Positions 1 through 5,618 of a stretch of 7,205 nucleotides of DNA are shown piece after piece. The position numbers were made by a program, and so were the translations under genes. Location: the NCBI GenBank assembly GCA_003542275.1, contig DPKY01000227.1, forward strand, positions 1-7,205, written 5' to 3'. The notes beneath the pieces were generated by a model, which was given only the letters and a program-made list of their open reading frames with translations, was not told the DNA's origin and ran no database searches. The stretch is from Methylococcaceae bacterium. Its GTDB lineage: Bacteria; Pseudomonadota; Gammaproteobacteria; Methylococcales; Methylomonadaceae. How positions within the stretch are numbered: the first letter of the stretch is position 1; the number at the start of each line of letters is the position of its first letter.

Positions 1-92
1 CCCACGGTTTGTGAGTTTGCAATGTTGTTACCGGTTACCGAAAGTGTTGTTGAGGCAGATTTTAATCCGCTTAATGCTGTTGAAAAACCCAT
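1..92 (-). CDS. flgE: Flagellar hook protein FlgE, N-terminal fragment (runs off the left edge)
   Basis: Only the first 30 codons and two bases are in the window. They read MGFSTALSGLKSASTTLSV, then TGNNIANSQTVG. This is the conserved N-terminal helix of the rod/hook/filament axial family; the 'xxLSGLxxAxxxLxVxGNNIANxxTVG' pattern is typical of FlgE. FlgE polymerises into the hook, the universal joint outside the outer membrane. An in-frame ATG lies two codons upstream (96-98). I prefer the ATG at 90-92 because an AAGGTG ribosome binding site sits 7 nt before it but only 1 nt before the upstream ATG. The gene follows flgD by about 20 bp, so it is in the flgB operon. FlgE is favoured over FlgF or FlgG because it directly follows flgD, the hook-cap gene. 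Confidence 0.88.
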   Translation of the reverse strand, partial: MGFSTALSGLKSASTTLSVTGNNIANSQTV

Positions 93-111
93 AGTCATTC
101 ACCTTAAATAA

Positions 112-819
112 TTAAAGAACTTGTTTAATTTGTGCAAAATCCACGCTGTTGTCACCGGCAAGGTTCACTTTTAACCCACTTGAACCGTTTGCCATGTTGA
201 CACTTTCAACGCGTGAATTGATGTCTGTTGGTACCGCTGTACTTTTACCATTCATTTGCGCAGTGGCTTGAATTTTGTATACCCCAGGACTTGCCAAAGT
301 GCCAGCAGAATTCGTGCCATCCCAAACAAAGGGAATAGCCCCCGCACTTTGATTACCTAAATCAACCGTTTGCACCAATTCACCGGTATTAGCTTTAGAA
401 ATGGCAATTTTCAAACTGGTTGTACTGCTGGTGAGGTTGGCTTTGCCGCTGATTTCGCCGCCAGCGGGGAGAACGCCTTGTGTTGATTGCACGCTAACGT
501 AGCGTCCAATTAAGCCAGTCGCTTGCAAAGCCTGGTCTGAATTGATCGATGCGGCGAAATTAGCAAACGATGCTTGCAGATCTTGAATGCCCGACACGGT
601 ACCAAATTGCGCCATTTGACTTAAAAACTCCCCGTTTTTCATCGGTTCGTTAGGGTCTTGATGGGTCATTTGGGTGGTCATCAATTTTAAAAATTGATCT
701 TGCCCCAGCGATGTGCGTGATTTTGCGGCGGCGCGTGACGCGGCGGCGGTCGTTGCACTCACGGATGTGGTGGTAATGCCGGCGTATTTATCGTCGTTGG
801 CAGTGGTGGTGGCTACCAT
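112..819 (-). CDS. flgD: Flagellar hook capping/assembly protein FlgD
   Basis: FlgD forms the temporary cap at the tip of the growing hook and guides FlgE subunits into place; it is replaced by FlgK when the hook is done. The 235-residue product has the family's usual size and two parts. After a Thr/Ala-rich leader of about 35 residues comes the conserved FlgD N-terminal block (residues 38-80), with LGQDQFLKLMTTQMTHQDP followed by 'NEPMKNGEFLSQMAQF'. The C-terminal half is an Ig/Tudor-like region, marked by WDGTNSAGTLASPGVY at about 166-181. The start ATG has GGAG 6 nt upstream. The gene lies 9 bp after flgC and about 20 bp before flgE, all on the minus strand, consistent with one transcript. 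Nothing appears truncated. Confidence 0.96.
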   Translation of the reverse strand: MVATTTANDDKYAGITTTSVSATTAAASRAAAKSRTSLGQDQFLKLMTTQMTHQDPNEPMKNGEFLSQMAQFGTVSGIQDLQASFANFAASINSDQALQATGLIGRYVSVQSTQGVLPAGGEISGKANLTSSTTSLKIAISKANTGELVQTVDLGNQSAGAIPFVWDGTNSAGTLASPGVYKIQATAQMNGKSTAVPTDINSRVESVNMANGSSGLKVNLAGDNSVDFAQIKQVL

Positions 820-828
820 AAATTACTC

Positions 829-1245
829 CTATTGTCCCATTTTTAAGGTTTGCAGCATCATTTGCTTTGCTGTATTCAACACCTCAATGTTGTTTTGATA
901 TGAACGTGATGCTGACATCATGTTCGCCATTTCTTCGACGGAATTGACATTTGGTTTGAAAATATACCCGTCTTTGTCTGCCATAGGATGATTTGGCGCG
1001 TATTCCATCACCGCAGGCGCTTTGCTTTCAACAACACCACGAACTTCTACTTTGCTCGCGGCATTTTGTGCATCAATAACGTTTTTGAGTTCAGCACCAA
1101 AAACCGGTTGACGCGATTTATACACATCACCCGCACTACTGCTAACGCTGTTGGCGTTGGCAATATTACTGGCGACCAAATTTAAGCGCACCGTTTGCGC
1201 ATTCATGCCGCTACCGGCAATATCAAAAATATTCAAAGATGACAT
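829..1245 (-). CDS. flgC: Flagellar proximal rod protein FlgC
   Basis: FlgC is one of the proximal rod subunits (with FlgB and FlgF) that cross the periplasm between the MS ring and the distal rod. It is exported by the flagellar type III apparatus and has no signal peptide. The 138-residue length is normal. Three family landmarks are visible: the N-terminal rod motif LNLVASNIANANSV (21-34); the central 'YAPNHPMADKDGYIFKPNVN' region (about 82-101); and the C-terminal helix with SASRSYQNNIEVLNTAKQMM (111-130), ending in LKMGQ. The start codon lies 2 bp after the flgB stop codon, so the two are tightly coupled. The ribosome binding site is an AGGA about 11 nt upstream, inside the end of flgB, which is slightly far. 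Confidence 0.97.
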   Translation of the reverse strand: MSSLNIFDIAGSGMNAQTVRLNLVASNIANANSVSSSAGDVYKSRQPVFGAELKNVIDAQNAASKVEVRGVVESKAPAVMEYAPNHPMADKDGYIFKPNVNSVEEMANMMSASRSYQNNIEVLNTAKQMMLQTLKMGQ

Positions 1246-1247
1246 AA

Positions 1248-1643
1248 TTAAACTTGTCCTGTGAGAGCTGATCGTAATTCGTTAAATCTACCATTTAAAA
1301 ATTGTAAGCTTGCCTGATATTGCAAGGCATTTTCTGCAAACTTTGCTTGTTCAATGTGTTCTTCAACAGTGTTGCCGTCTAGTGACACTTGATTAGGATT
1401 GCGGTATTTCAATTTCGCCCCCAAAAAAGGTTGCTCTGGCGCAAAATGACCTGCCTGCGTGTGTGCGAGAAGCGTTTGCTCTGTGGTAGCTTGTCTTAGT
1501 GCTGTTGAAAAGTCCAAATCCCGTGCTTTAAAATTGGGAGTATCCGCATTGGCCATGTTTGCCGCTAAAATCTCGCTTCGTTTTTCCCGCAAAGCCAGCA
1601 TTTGAGGGCTGACGCCAAGCGCTGCGTTAAAACTAATTGTCAT
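1248..1643 (-). CDS. flgB: Flagellar proximal rod protein FlgB (first gene of the flgBCDE operon)
   Basis: FlgB is a proximal rod subunit and usually the first gene of the rod/hook operon, as here. The 131-residue protein is standard length. The N-terminal axial-family motif EILAANMANADTPNFKARDL is at residues 24-43. The family-typical 'YRNPNQVSLDGNTVEEHIEQAKFAENALQYQ' stretch covers about 80-110, and the rest is the C-terminal coiled helix. The start is well supported by AGGAGG 7 nt before the ATG, the strongest ribosome binding site in the operon. A sigma-54-type promoter (1684-1699, minus) would give a leader of about 30 nt. No signal peptide is present, as expected for a type III export substrate. 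Confidence 0.97.
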   Translation of the reverse strand: MTISFNAALGVSPQMLALREKRSEILAANMANADTPNFKARDLDFSTALRQATTEQTLLAHTQAGHFAPEQPFLGAKLKYRNPNQVSLDGNTVEEHIEQAKFAENALQYQASLQFLNGRFNELRSALTGQV

Positions 1644-1683
1644 AATAATGCCTCCTAAGAAATGTTTTTGCTTTCAAATTTAA

Positions 1684-1699
1684 AGCACACTTTATGCCA
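1684..1699 (-). promoter_or_regulatory. Candidate sigma-54 (RpoN) promoter for flgBCDE
   Basis: Reading the minus strand, the site is TGGCATAAAGTGTGCT. It has the invariant GG and GC of sigma-54 promoters with exactly 10 bases between them (consensus TGGCACG-N4-TTGCW). The GC falls at 1686-1685, so transcription would start near 1673 and give a leader of about 30 nt before the flgB ATG. Two positions differ from consensus: T for C at the sixth base, and G for T at the start of the -12 box. Sigma-54 control of flgB is well known in polar flagellates. Placement and spacing are seen directly; use by sigma-54 is inferred. Confidence 0.68.
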
Positions 1700-1764
1700 G
1701 TTAATGGTTAGAATTTTGATTAAATTCAGTTGATTTAGTCGTAACAGTATTTCTAGTCGGAAGG

Positions 1765-1791
1765 TTATCGTCCGCATAGATATAAAGTTAA
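1765..1791 (-). promoter_or_regulatory. Possible weak sigma-28 (FliA) promoter facing flgB
   Basis: The minus strand reads GACGATAA (1772-1765), seven of eight bases matching the sigma-28 -10 box GCCGATAA. A TTAA lies 15 bases upstream (1791-1788) where TAAA is expected. It would give a long leader of about 115 nt before flgB. It is much weaker than the flgM site and could be chance in AT-rich DNA. Confidence 0.28.
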
Positions 1792-1956
1792 AATTTATTT
1801 TTGCGAATTGAGGTAAACTTTCAATTATTATTGCAGGTATTGTAAGGGGATTTTGAGTGCCAATAACTTGTCAGTTTTTTGTTACAGGCAATTTGTAGGG
1901 GGTGTTGATATTGTTTTGTTTTTTATGTTGTTGAAAATAAATTGAATTTCTGTATT

Positions 1957-1972
1957 TGGCATTTTATGTGCT
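1957..1972 (+). promoter_or_regulatory. Candidate sigma-54 (RpoN) promoter for flgA
   Basis: The plus-strand sequence TGGCATTTTATGTGCT has GG (1958-1959) and GC (1970-1971) with 10 bases between, matching the sigma-54 -24/-12 layout. It shows the same two deviations from consensus as the site facing flgB. The predicted start of transcription is near 1983, leaving a leader of about 37 nt before the flgA ATG. The shared TGGCAT and GTGCT halves in two divergent sites make a chance match less likely. Confidence 0.68.
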
Positions 1973-2019
1973 AATGCCTTTATCGAGTGATTACGTTAAC
2001 GAATTGACCAAGTCGAATT

Positions 2020-2712
2020 ATGTTTAAATTGATACTTATTTTTGTCAGTGCATTTGTTTTTTCAAATGCAACTCATGCCGAGCCACAATGGCAAACTCAT
2101 GAATCAATTTACGAGGCGGTTAAAGCCTATGTTGCCCAAAATATCAATACGACTGCAGAGTATGAAATCAACATAGTGCCGTTAGCGAATCACTTAAATC
2201 TCGCCTTATGTGAACTGCCTATTGAAGTGTTTACGCCCAATCTATTAAAAACAGGGCGGGTAGCCATCAATGTGCGTTGCACTACCGGTAAAAAATGGGC
2301 TATTTTTGTGCCCGTGACGATTACGCCATTTGAAAATGTTGTCGTTTTGACGCAGAATATGCAACATGGTGAGAGAGTAACAGAAAATCATGTGGCTCTC
2401 GCGCGTAAAAATGTGACACAGTTACACAATAATTACATCACAGACCCGTCGCTTGTGATAGGTAAGCAAATTGCGCATAATTTACCAGCGGGAGCGGTTG
2501 TGGTCGCAAAAGATTTTTTTGAGCCAAAACTCATTAAGCGCGGCGATCTTGTCATGATGACGTCAAATAGCACAGGAATTGCGATTCGCATGAATGGCAT
2601 TGCGCAATCCGATGGGACGCGCGGACAAGTCATTCGCGTTAAAAATCAAAACTCTGAGCGCGTAATCAATGCTATTGTGATGGACGCGGGGGTGGTTGAT
2701 GTTTTGCATTAG
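2020..2712 (+). CDS. flgA: Flagellar basal body P-ring formation chaperone FlgA
   Basis: FlgA is a periplasmic chaperone that helps FlgI assemble into the P-ring around the rod in the peptidoglycan layer. The 230-residue precursor begins with a Sec signal peptide, MFKLILIFVSAFVFSNATHA, probably cleaved before EPQW at residue 21. Cys64 and Cys87 are placed to form the disulfide known in FlgA proteins. The C-terminal half is an SAF domain (about 106-169), with 'VVVLTQNMQHGERVTENHV' and 'GKQIAHNLPAGAVV'. It is followed by the conserved beta region IKRGDLVMM, then GQVIRVKNQNSERVINAIV to the end. There is no clear ribosome binding site before the ATG, but the signal peptide fits this start. It is divergent from flgB and is followed by flgM and flgN on the same strand. 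Confidence 0.95.
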   Translation: MFKLILIFVSAFVFSNATHAEPQWQTHESIYEAVKAYVAQNINTTAEYEINIVPLANHLNLALCELPIEVFTPNLLKTGRVAINVRCTTGKKWAIFVPVTITPFENVVVLTQNMQHGERVTENHVALARKNVTQLHNNYITDPSLVIGKQIAHNLPAGAVVVAKDFFEPKLIKRGDLVMMTSNSTGIAIRMNGIAQSDGTRGQVIRVKNQNSERVINAIVMDAGVVDVLH

Positions 2713-2745
2713 TGGAAGAAAATGATGATTTGCTTCATTTTGGGT

Positions 2746-2772
2746 TAAAGAATTTCTTTCACCTGCCGATAA
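2746..2772 (+). promoter_or_regulatory. Sigma-28 (FliA) promoter for flgMN
   Basis: TAAA (2746-2749) is followed by 15 bases and then GCCGATAA (2765-2772). This is a complete match to the sigma-28 flagellar promoter consensus with ideal spacing. It lies in the 160-bp flgA-flgM gap, pointing at flgM. Predicted transcription starts near 2779, giving a leader of about 94 nt. Sigma-28-driven flgM is known in enteric bacteria and Pseudomonas and closes a feedback loop, because FlgM inhibits sigma-28. Confidence 0.9.
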
Positions 2773-2872
2773 GTTTGCCCAACATACAAGCAAACTTTAC
2801 AAAGCAAAACTGAGTATGTGTAAATGTATTGTTGCAGTTTTGTAATAACTTCTTCATTTCAAGGGGCTCGGC

Positions 2873-3238
2873 ATGGCTACTATCGAATTACTTAAAAAAA
2901 GTGGACTCGTTTCTGTTCCACTTAAAACGCCCGCGAAAAGCGAGAGCGTAGCGTCTGTTTCATTTAAATCACTCATGCAAGATAGCGTGGTTGAGAATAA
3001 AGTTGCGCAAACCCCAGCGGTGGCGGACGTCAAAGCGACTTTATCAACAGATAGCGTGGTGTTGACCAATTCTGTTCAAGAAATTAAAAAGAACTTTGAT
3101 TCATTCCCCGAATCAAGTGTTCATGCGCAACGTTTAGAGCGCATTAAGCAAGCTATTGAGAATGGGACGTATGAAATCAATCCTGATCGCATTGCCGCTA
3201 AAATGATGCAATATACTTTTTCCGTCGAAACCACATAA
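2873..3238 (+). CDS. flgM: Anti-sigma-28 factor FlgM
   Basis: FlgM binds and blocks the flagellar sigma factor FliA (sigma-28) until the hook is complete, then is exported through the hook so late genes can be expressed. The family signature is in the C-terminal third: VHAQRLERIKQAIENGTYEI (83-102), then NPDRIAAKMMQ. This is the pair of sigma-binding helices. The first 70 residues are Ser/Val/Lys-rich and look disordered, as expected of this exported, poorly folded protein. At 121 residues it is longer than the roughly 100 residues common in the family; the extra length is in the N-terminal part. The ATG follows AAGGGG 8 nt upstream. The promoter at 2746-2772 makes it a sigma-28 target as well as a sigma-28 inhibitor. 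Confidence 0.94.
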   Translation: MATIELLKKSGLVSVPLKTPAKSESVASVSFKSLMQDSVVENKVAQTPAVADVKATLSTDSVVLTNSVQEIKKNFDSFPESSVHAQRLERIKQAIENGTYEINPDRIAAKMMQYTFSVETT

Positions 3239-3251
3239 CTTATGATAGTTT

Positions 3252-3746
3252 ATGATTGAACATACTTTTCCCATTGCAGAGCAGTTGATTAGCAACGCGC
3301 TACAGTTAGCACAGCGCCTTTATCAGCAGTTAACCCAAGAAGCCGAGGCGCTCGTGCGTCAGCCTCAGTCGTCTTTTATTAGCACGGTTGCAGGCAATAA
3401 GCGCGACTTGGTGATGCAGTTGGATATGTTCAACAAACAACTCGAACAGGTGCTAGCGGCCGAGCAGTTGCCGCTTTCTCAAGAAGGTGTTGAGGCTTAT
3501 TTCCAAATGGCCTCAGACACCGGTTTGTCGCCTATGCTTGTGAAAATGCAATGGGCTGACTTGATGAAAGTGTGTGTGAATTGCAAAAATCTCAATGAAC
3601 AAAACGGCGCTAGCATCGAAATTTTGGCACGCAACAACAAACGTACCATTCATATTCTAAAAGGCAAATCGGAAGTGGTGACACGCTATAGCCGCGACGG
3701 CTCGGTGGTCAGCGAATTTCAAAACAGCACATTAGTGTCCGTTTAA
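3252..3746 (+). CDS. flgN: Flagellar export chaperone FlgN for hook-associated proteins
   Basis: FlgN is a cytoplasmic chaperone that binds the hook-filament junction proteins FlgK and FlgL and brings them to the export gate. The 164-residue protein is mainly helical: a first half rich in Gln/Leu heptads (about 10-72, with AGNKRDLVMQLDMFNKQLE) and a second half carrying the family-like pattern CKNLNEQNGASIEILARNN (111-129), then 'ILKGKSEVVTRYSRDGSVV'. The position directly after flgM (13-bp gap) is the classical flgMN pair and supports the call. No clear ribosome binding site precedes the ATG, so translation may be coupled to flgM. It is slightly longer than the usual 140 or so residues, mostly at the C-terminus. 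It ends 4 bp before the convergent recN. Confidence 0.87.
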   Translation: MIEHTFPIAEQLISNALQLAQRLYQQLTQEAEALVRQPQSSFISTVAGNKRDLVMQLDMFNKQLEQVLAAEQLPLSQEGVEAYFQMASDTGLSPMLVKMQWADLMKVCVNCKNLNEQNGASIEILARNNKRTIHILKGKSEVVTRYSRDGSVVSEFQNSTLVSV

Positions 3747-3750
3747 CACG

Positions 3751-5436
3751 TTAATTTGCCTGTTTCGCGTTTTCTAGCATCTCTTTTGCGTGAGCCAGTG
3801 TCGCGGCAGTTATGTCCACGCCGCCGAGCATTCGTGCGGTTTCTTTGATACGCTCCGTTTCTGAGAGCAAAAACACACGCGAAGCCGTCATGTCAGTGTA
3901 GTGATCTTTTTGGACATAGAGATGCTGATGCGCCTGCGCGGCAACTTGTGGCAGATGCGTCACGCAGAGCACTTGTCGGTTTCCCTCACTCAATTCACGC
4001 ATCTTCTGTCCAACAATTTGGGCAATTCCGCCACCAATCCCCGAATCAACTTCATCAAAAATCAGCGTTGGCGTCGTTTTATCGTTGGCCGTTGTCACTT
4101 GAATAGCGAGGCTAATGCGTGAGAGTTCACCCCCCGAAGCAACTTTTGAGAGGGACTTGGGGGGCAGGCCTACGTTGGTGCTAATTAAAAATCGCACGTC
4201 ATCGCTACCGTTTAGCTTTGGCAATGTCGTGTCTAAGGGCGTAATTTCAATTAAAAATTCACCATTCGGCATACCCAAGGTTTTCATCATGCTTGAAATA
4301 TGCGCTTGCAGTTGCCCTGCGCTGGCTTTTCGTTGCGTGGAGAGTTGCTGGGCGAGTGGCGTATAAACACTTTGCCAGTGCAGGGTTGCCTGCTCTAATT
4401 CAGTAATACGCTGAGCATCGTGATTGAGTTGATGCAATTCGTTTTCTAAATGTTGTTTTCGAGCGAGCAATTCTTCAGGTTTGACGTGATGTTTACGGCT
4501 TAACGCTTGAAAAACGCCCAATTGCGTTTCAATTTCTTCAAGTTCATGCGGGTTGATTTCTTGATGTTCAAGAAAATGCCGTAGTTCATACACGGCTTCT
4601 TCGAGTTGAATTTGTGCCTCGGTTAACAGTGCGTGCACGGATTGTAGTTCGGGTGCAAAAGGCAGAAGTGTTGACAAGGATTTAAGACTACTTTTGATTT
4701 GCGCGTAAAGCGACCGGTCTTGATCGTAGAGGATATCGATTTGTTGCTGGCCAGTGCTGAGAATTTGCTCTAAATGCGCTAATTTTCGATGCGTTGTCGA
4801 GAGGTTTTCATAATCGCATTGCGCTAAATTGAGCGCGTCTAATTCATCAAATTGATAACGCAGCAGGGCTTCACGCTGCTGGGCTTCATTGCGTTGGTGG
4901 GTGAGCGTTTCGAGTGCTTGTTTTGCTTGTTGCCAGTTAGTGTAGCTGTCGTTGAGTTGCGTGAGCAGGGTCGTGTTTTTGGCGTAATTGTCAAGTAATC
5001 GACGTTGCTCGTCGCTTTCAAGTAACTTGAGATGGGCGTGTTGTCCTTGAATTTCCACTAATTGCCGCGTGAGTTGTTGCAGGGTTTGCAGTGTCACGGG
5101 GCGGTTGTTGATGTAGGCTTTAGAGGCGCCTTCACGATGAATAACACGCCGAATAAGACATTGCCCCGTTTCTTTATCATCAAACGCATTGTTTTCTAGC
5201 CAGGCTTTTGCGCTGGGTAAATGTGCCACATCAAAGGTTAAGTTAATTTCTGCGCGAGCAGCGTTCGGCCTAATGTAGTCAGGTGTTGCGCGTTCGCCTA
5301 AGGCCAGCGTGACGGCAGTGAGTAAAATGGATTTCCCAGCGCCTGTTTCCCCCGTTAAGGCGGACATACCGTGCGTTAAATCAAGTTCTAACTGTTTAAC
5401 GACCGCCAAATCAAGAATAGTAAGACTTTGAAGCAT
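3751..5436 (-). CDS. recN: DNA repair protein RecN
   Basis: RecN is an SMC-like ATPase that binds DNA ends and helps recombination repair of double-strand breaks. From the ATG at 5434-5436 the protein is 561 residues, the normal length. Walker A is TGETGAGKS (28-36). A long coiled-coil region covers about 150-380. The C-terminal ATPase half has the ABC signature ASGGELSR (433-440), Walker B with TLIFDEVDSGIGG (457-469), and the switch histidine in CVTHLPQVA (491-499). The reading frame could begin 30 bases earlier at a GTG (5464-5466). I prefer the ATG because MLQSLTILDLAVVKQLELDL aligns with the start of known RecN proteins. Neither start has a good ribosome binding site. I see no canonical LexA box upstream, although recN is an SOS gene in many bacteria. 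Confidence 0.97.
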   Translation of the reverse strand: MLQSLTILDLAVVKQLELDLTHGMSALTGETGAGKSILLTAVTLALGERATPDYIRPNAARAEINLTFDVAHLPSAKAWLENNAFDDKETGQCLIRRVIHREGASKAYINNRPVTLQTLQQLTRQLVEIQGQHAHLKLLESDEQRRLLDNYAKNTTLLTQLNDSYTNWQQAKQALETLTHQRNEAQQREALLRYQFDELDALNLAQCDYENLSTTHRKLAHLEQILSTGQQQIDILYDQDRSLYAQIKSSLKSLSTLLPFAPELQSVHALLTEAQIQLEEAVYELRHFLEHQEINPHELEEIETQLGVFQALSRKHHVKPEELLARKQHLENELHQLNHDAQRITELEQATLHWQSVYTPLAQQLSTQRKASAGQLQAHISSMMKTLGMPNGEFLIEITPLDTTLPKLNGSDDVRFLISTNVGLPPKSLSKVASGGELSRISLAIQVTTANDKTTPTLIFDEVDSGIGGGIAQIVGQKMRELSEGNRQVLCVTHLPQVAAQAHQHLYVQKDHYTDMTASRVFLLSETERIKETARMLGGVDITAATLAHAKEMLENAKQAN

Positions 5437-5466
5437 AGAAGTAGGTGTAATTGACAAAAACAGCAC

Positions 5467-5480
5467 CGAGGTTTGCCTCG
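5467..5480 (-). other. Small hairpin in the predicted recN leader
   Basis: CGAGG and CCTCG form a perfect 5-bp GC-rich stem around a 4-base loop, about 30 bases before the recN ATG. On the minus strand it is followed, six bases later, by a run of five T. The gap and short stem make it a poor terminator; it could be an attenuator or chance. Confidence 0.3.
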
Positions 5481-5497
5481 TTGCTTACAGTGGAATT

Positions 5498-5506
5498 AGT
5501 GTACCA
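5498..5506 (-). promoter_or_regulatory. Possible extended -10 promoter for recN
   Basis: The minus strand reads TGGTACACT: an extended -10 TG, one base, then TACACT (4 of 6 match to TATAAT). The -35 position (TTCTAA) is poor. The start would be near 5491, giving a leader of about 55 nt that contains the hairpin at 5467-5480. Confidence 0.35.
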
Positions 5507-5552
5507 TGCAACGTGATTTTTTAGAATTTGCAAAGCACGTTGCGGTGTTTTG

Positions 5553-5581
5553 TTGTCAATTCATCATTTTTAGTGAAGAAT
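5553..5581 (+). promoter_or_regulatory. Possible sigma-70 promoter for the BamE-like gene
   Basis: TTGTCA (5553-5558, 5 of 6 match to -35) is followed by 17 bases and AAGAAT (5576-5581, 4 of 6 match to -10). The start would be near 5588, about 31 nt before the ATG at 5619. The spacing is ideal but the -10 box is weak. Confidence 0.35.
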
Positions 5582-5618
5582 GGGCGCATCTACATTTGAA
5601 GAATAGGGGAGAGAGGCG

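Larger units (their letters stand above)
1644..2019. promoter_or_regulatory. Divergent flagellar control region between flgB and flgA
   Basis: These 376 bp contain no gene. The stretch is AT-rich and carries promoters facing both ways. It holds two sigma-54-like elements (minus 1684-1699; plus 1957-1972), a weaker sigma-28-like element facing flgB (1765-1791), and a pair of similar G-rich sequences at about 1834-1849 and 1885-1902 that could be activator sites. The central area between the two -24/-12 elements is about 250 bp, enough for enhancer-type binding of a sigma-54 activator such as FleQ, FlrC or FleR. No activator site can be named with confidence from sequence alone. Confidence 0.7.

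Noticed and set aside
1844..1864. TTGGCAC on the minus strand at about 1863-1857 as another sigma-54 site
   Set aside because: It has a good -24 half, but the base pair ten bases on is CC, not GC, so the -12 box is missing.
2719..2741. AAAATGA/TCATTTT hairpin just after flgA as a terminator
   Set aside because: The stem is seven mostly AT pairs with a 9-base loop, and the T run is part of the stem, not after it. Too weak to call.
3743..3754. Palindrome TTAAC-AC-GTTAA spanning both flgN and recN stop codons
   Set aside because: The 2-base centre is too small for a hairpin loop, and the symmetry comes from two opposed TAA stops.
3901..4366. Plus-strand open frames inside recN
   Set aside because: They lie wholly antisense to a strongly conserved gene, lack ribosome binding sites and have no recognisable protein features.
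5434..5466. GTG at 5464-5466 as the recN start (571 residues)
   Set aside because: The extra ten residues are absent from known RecN proteins, whose conserved start aligns with the ATG at 5436; there is no ribosome binding site for the GTG.
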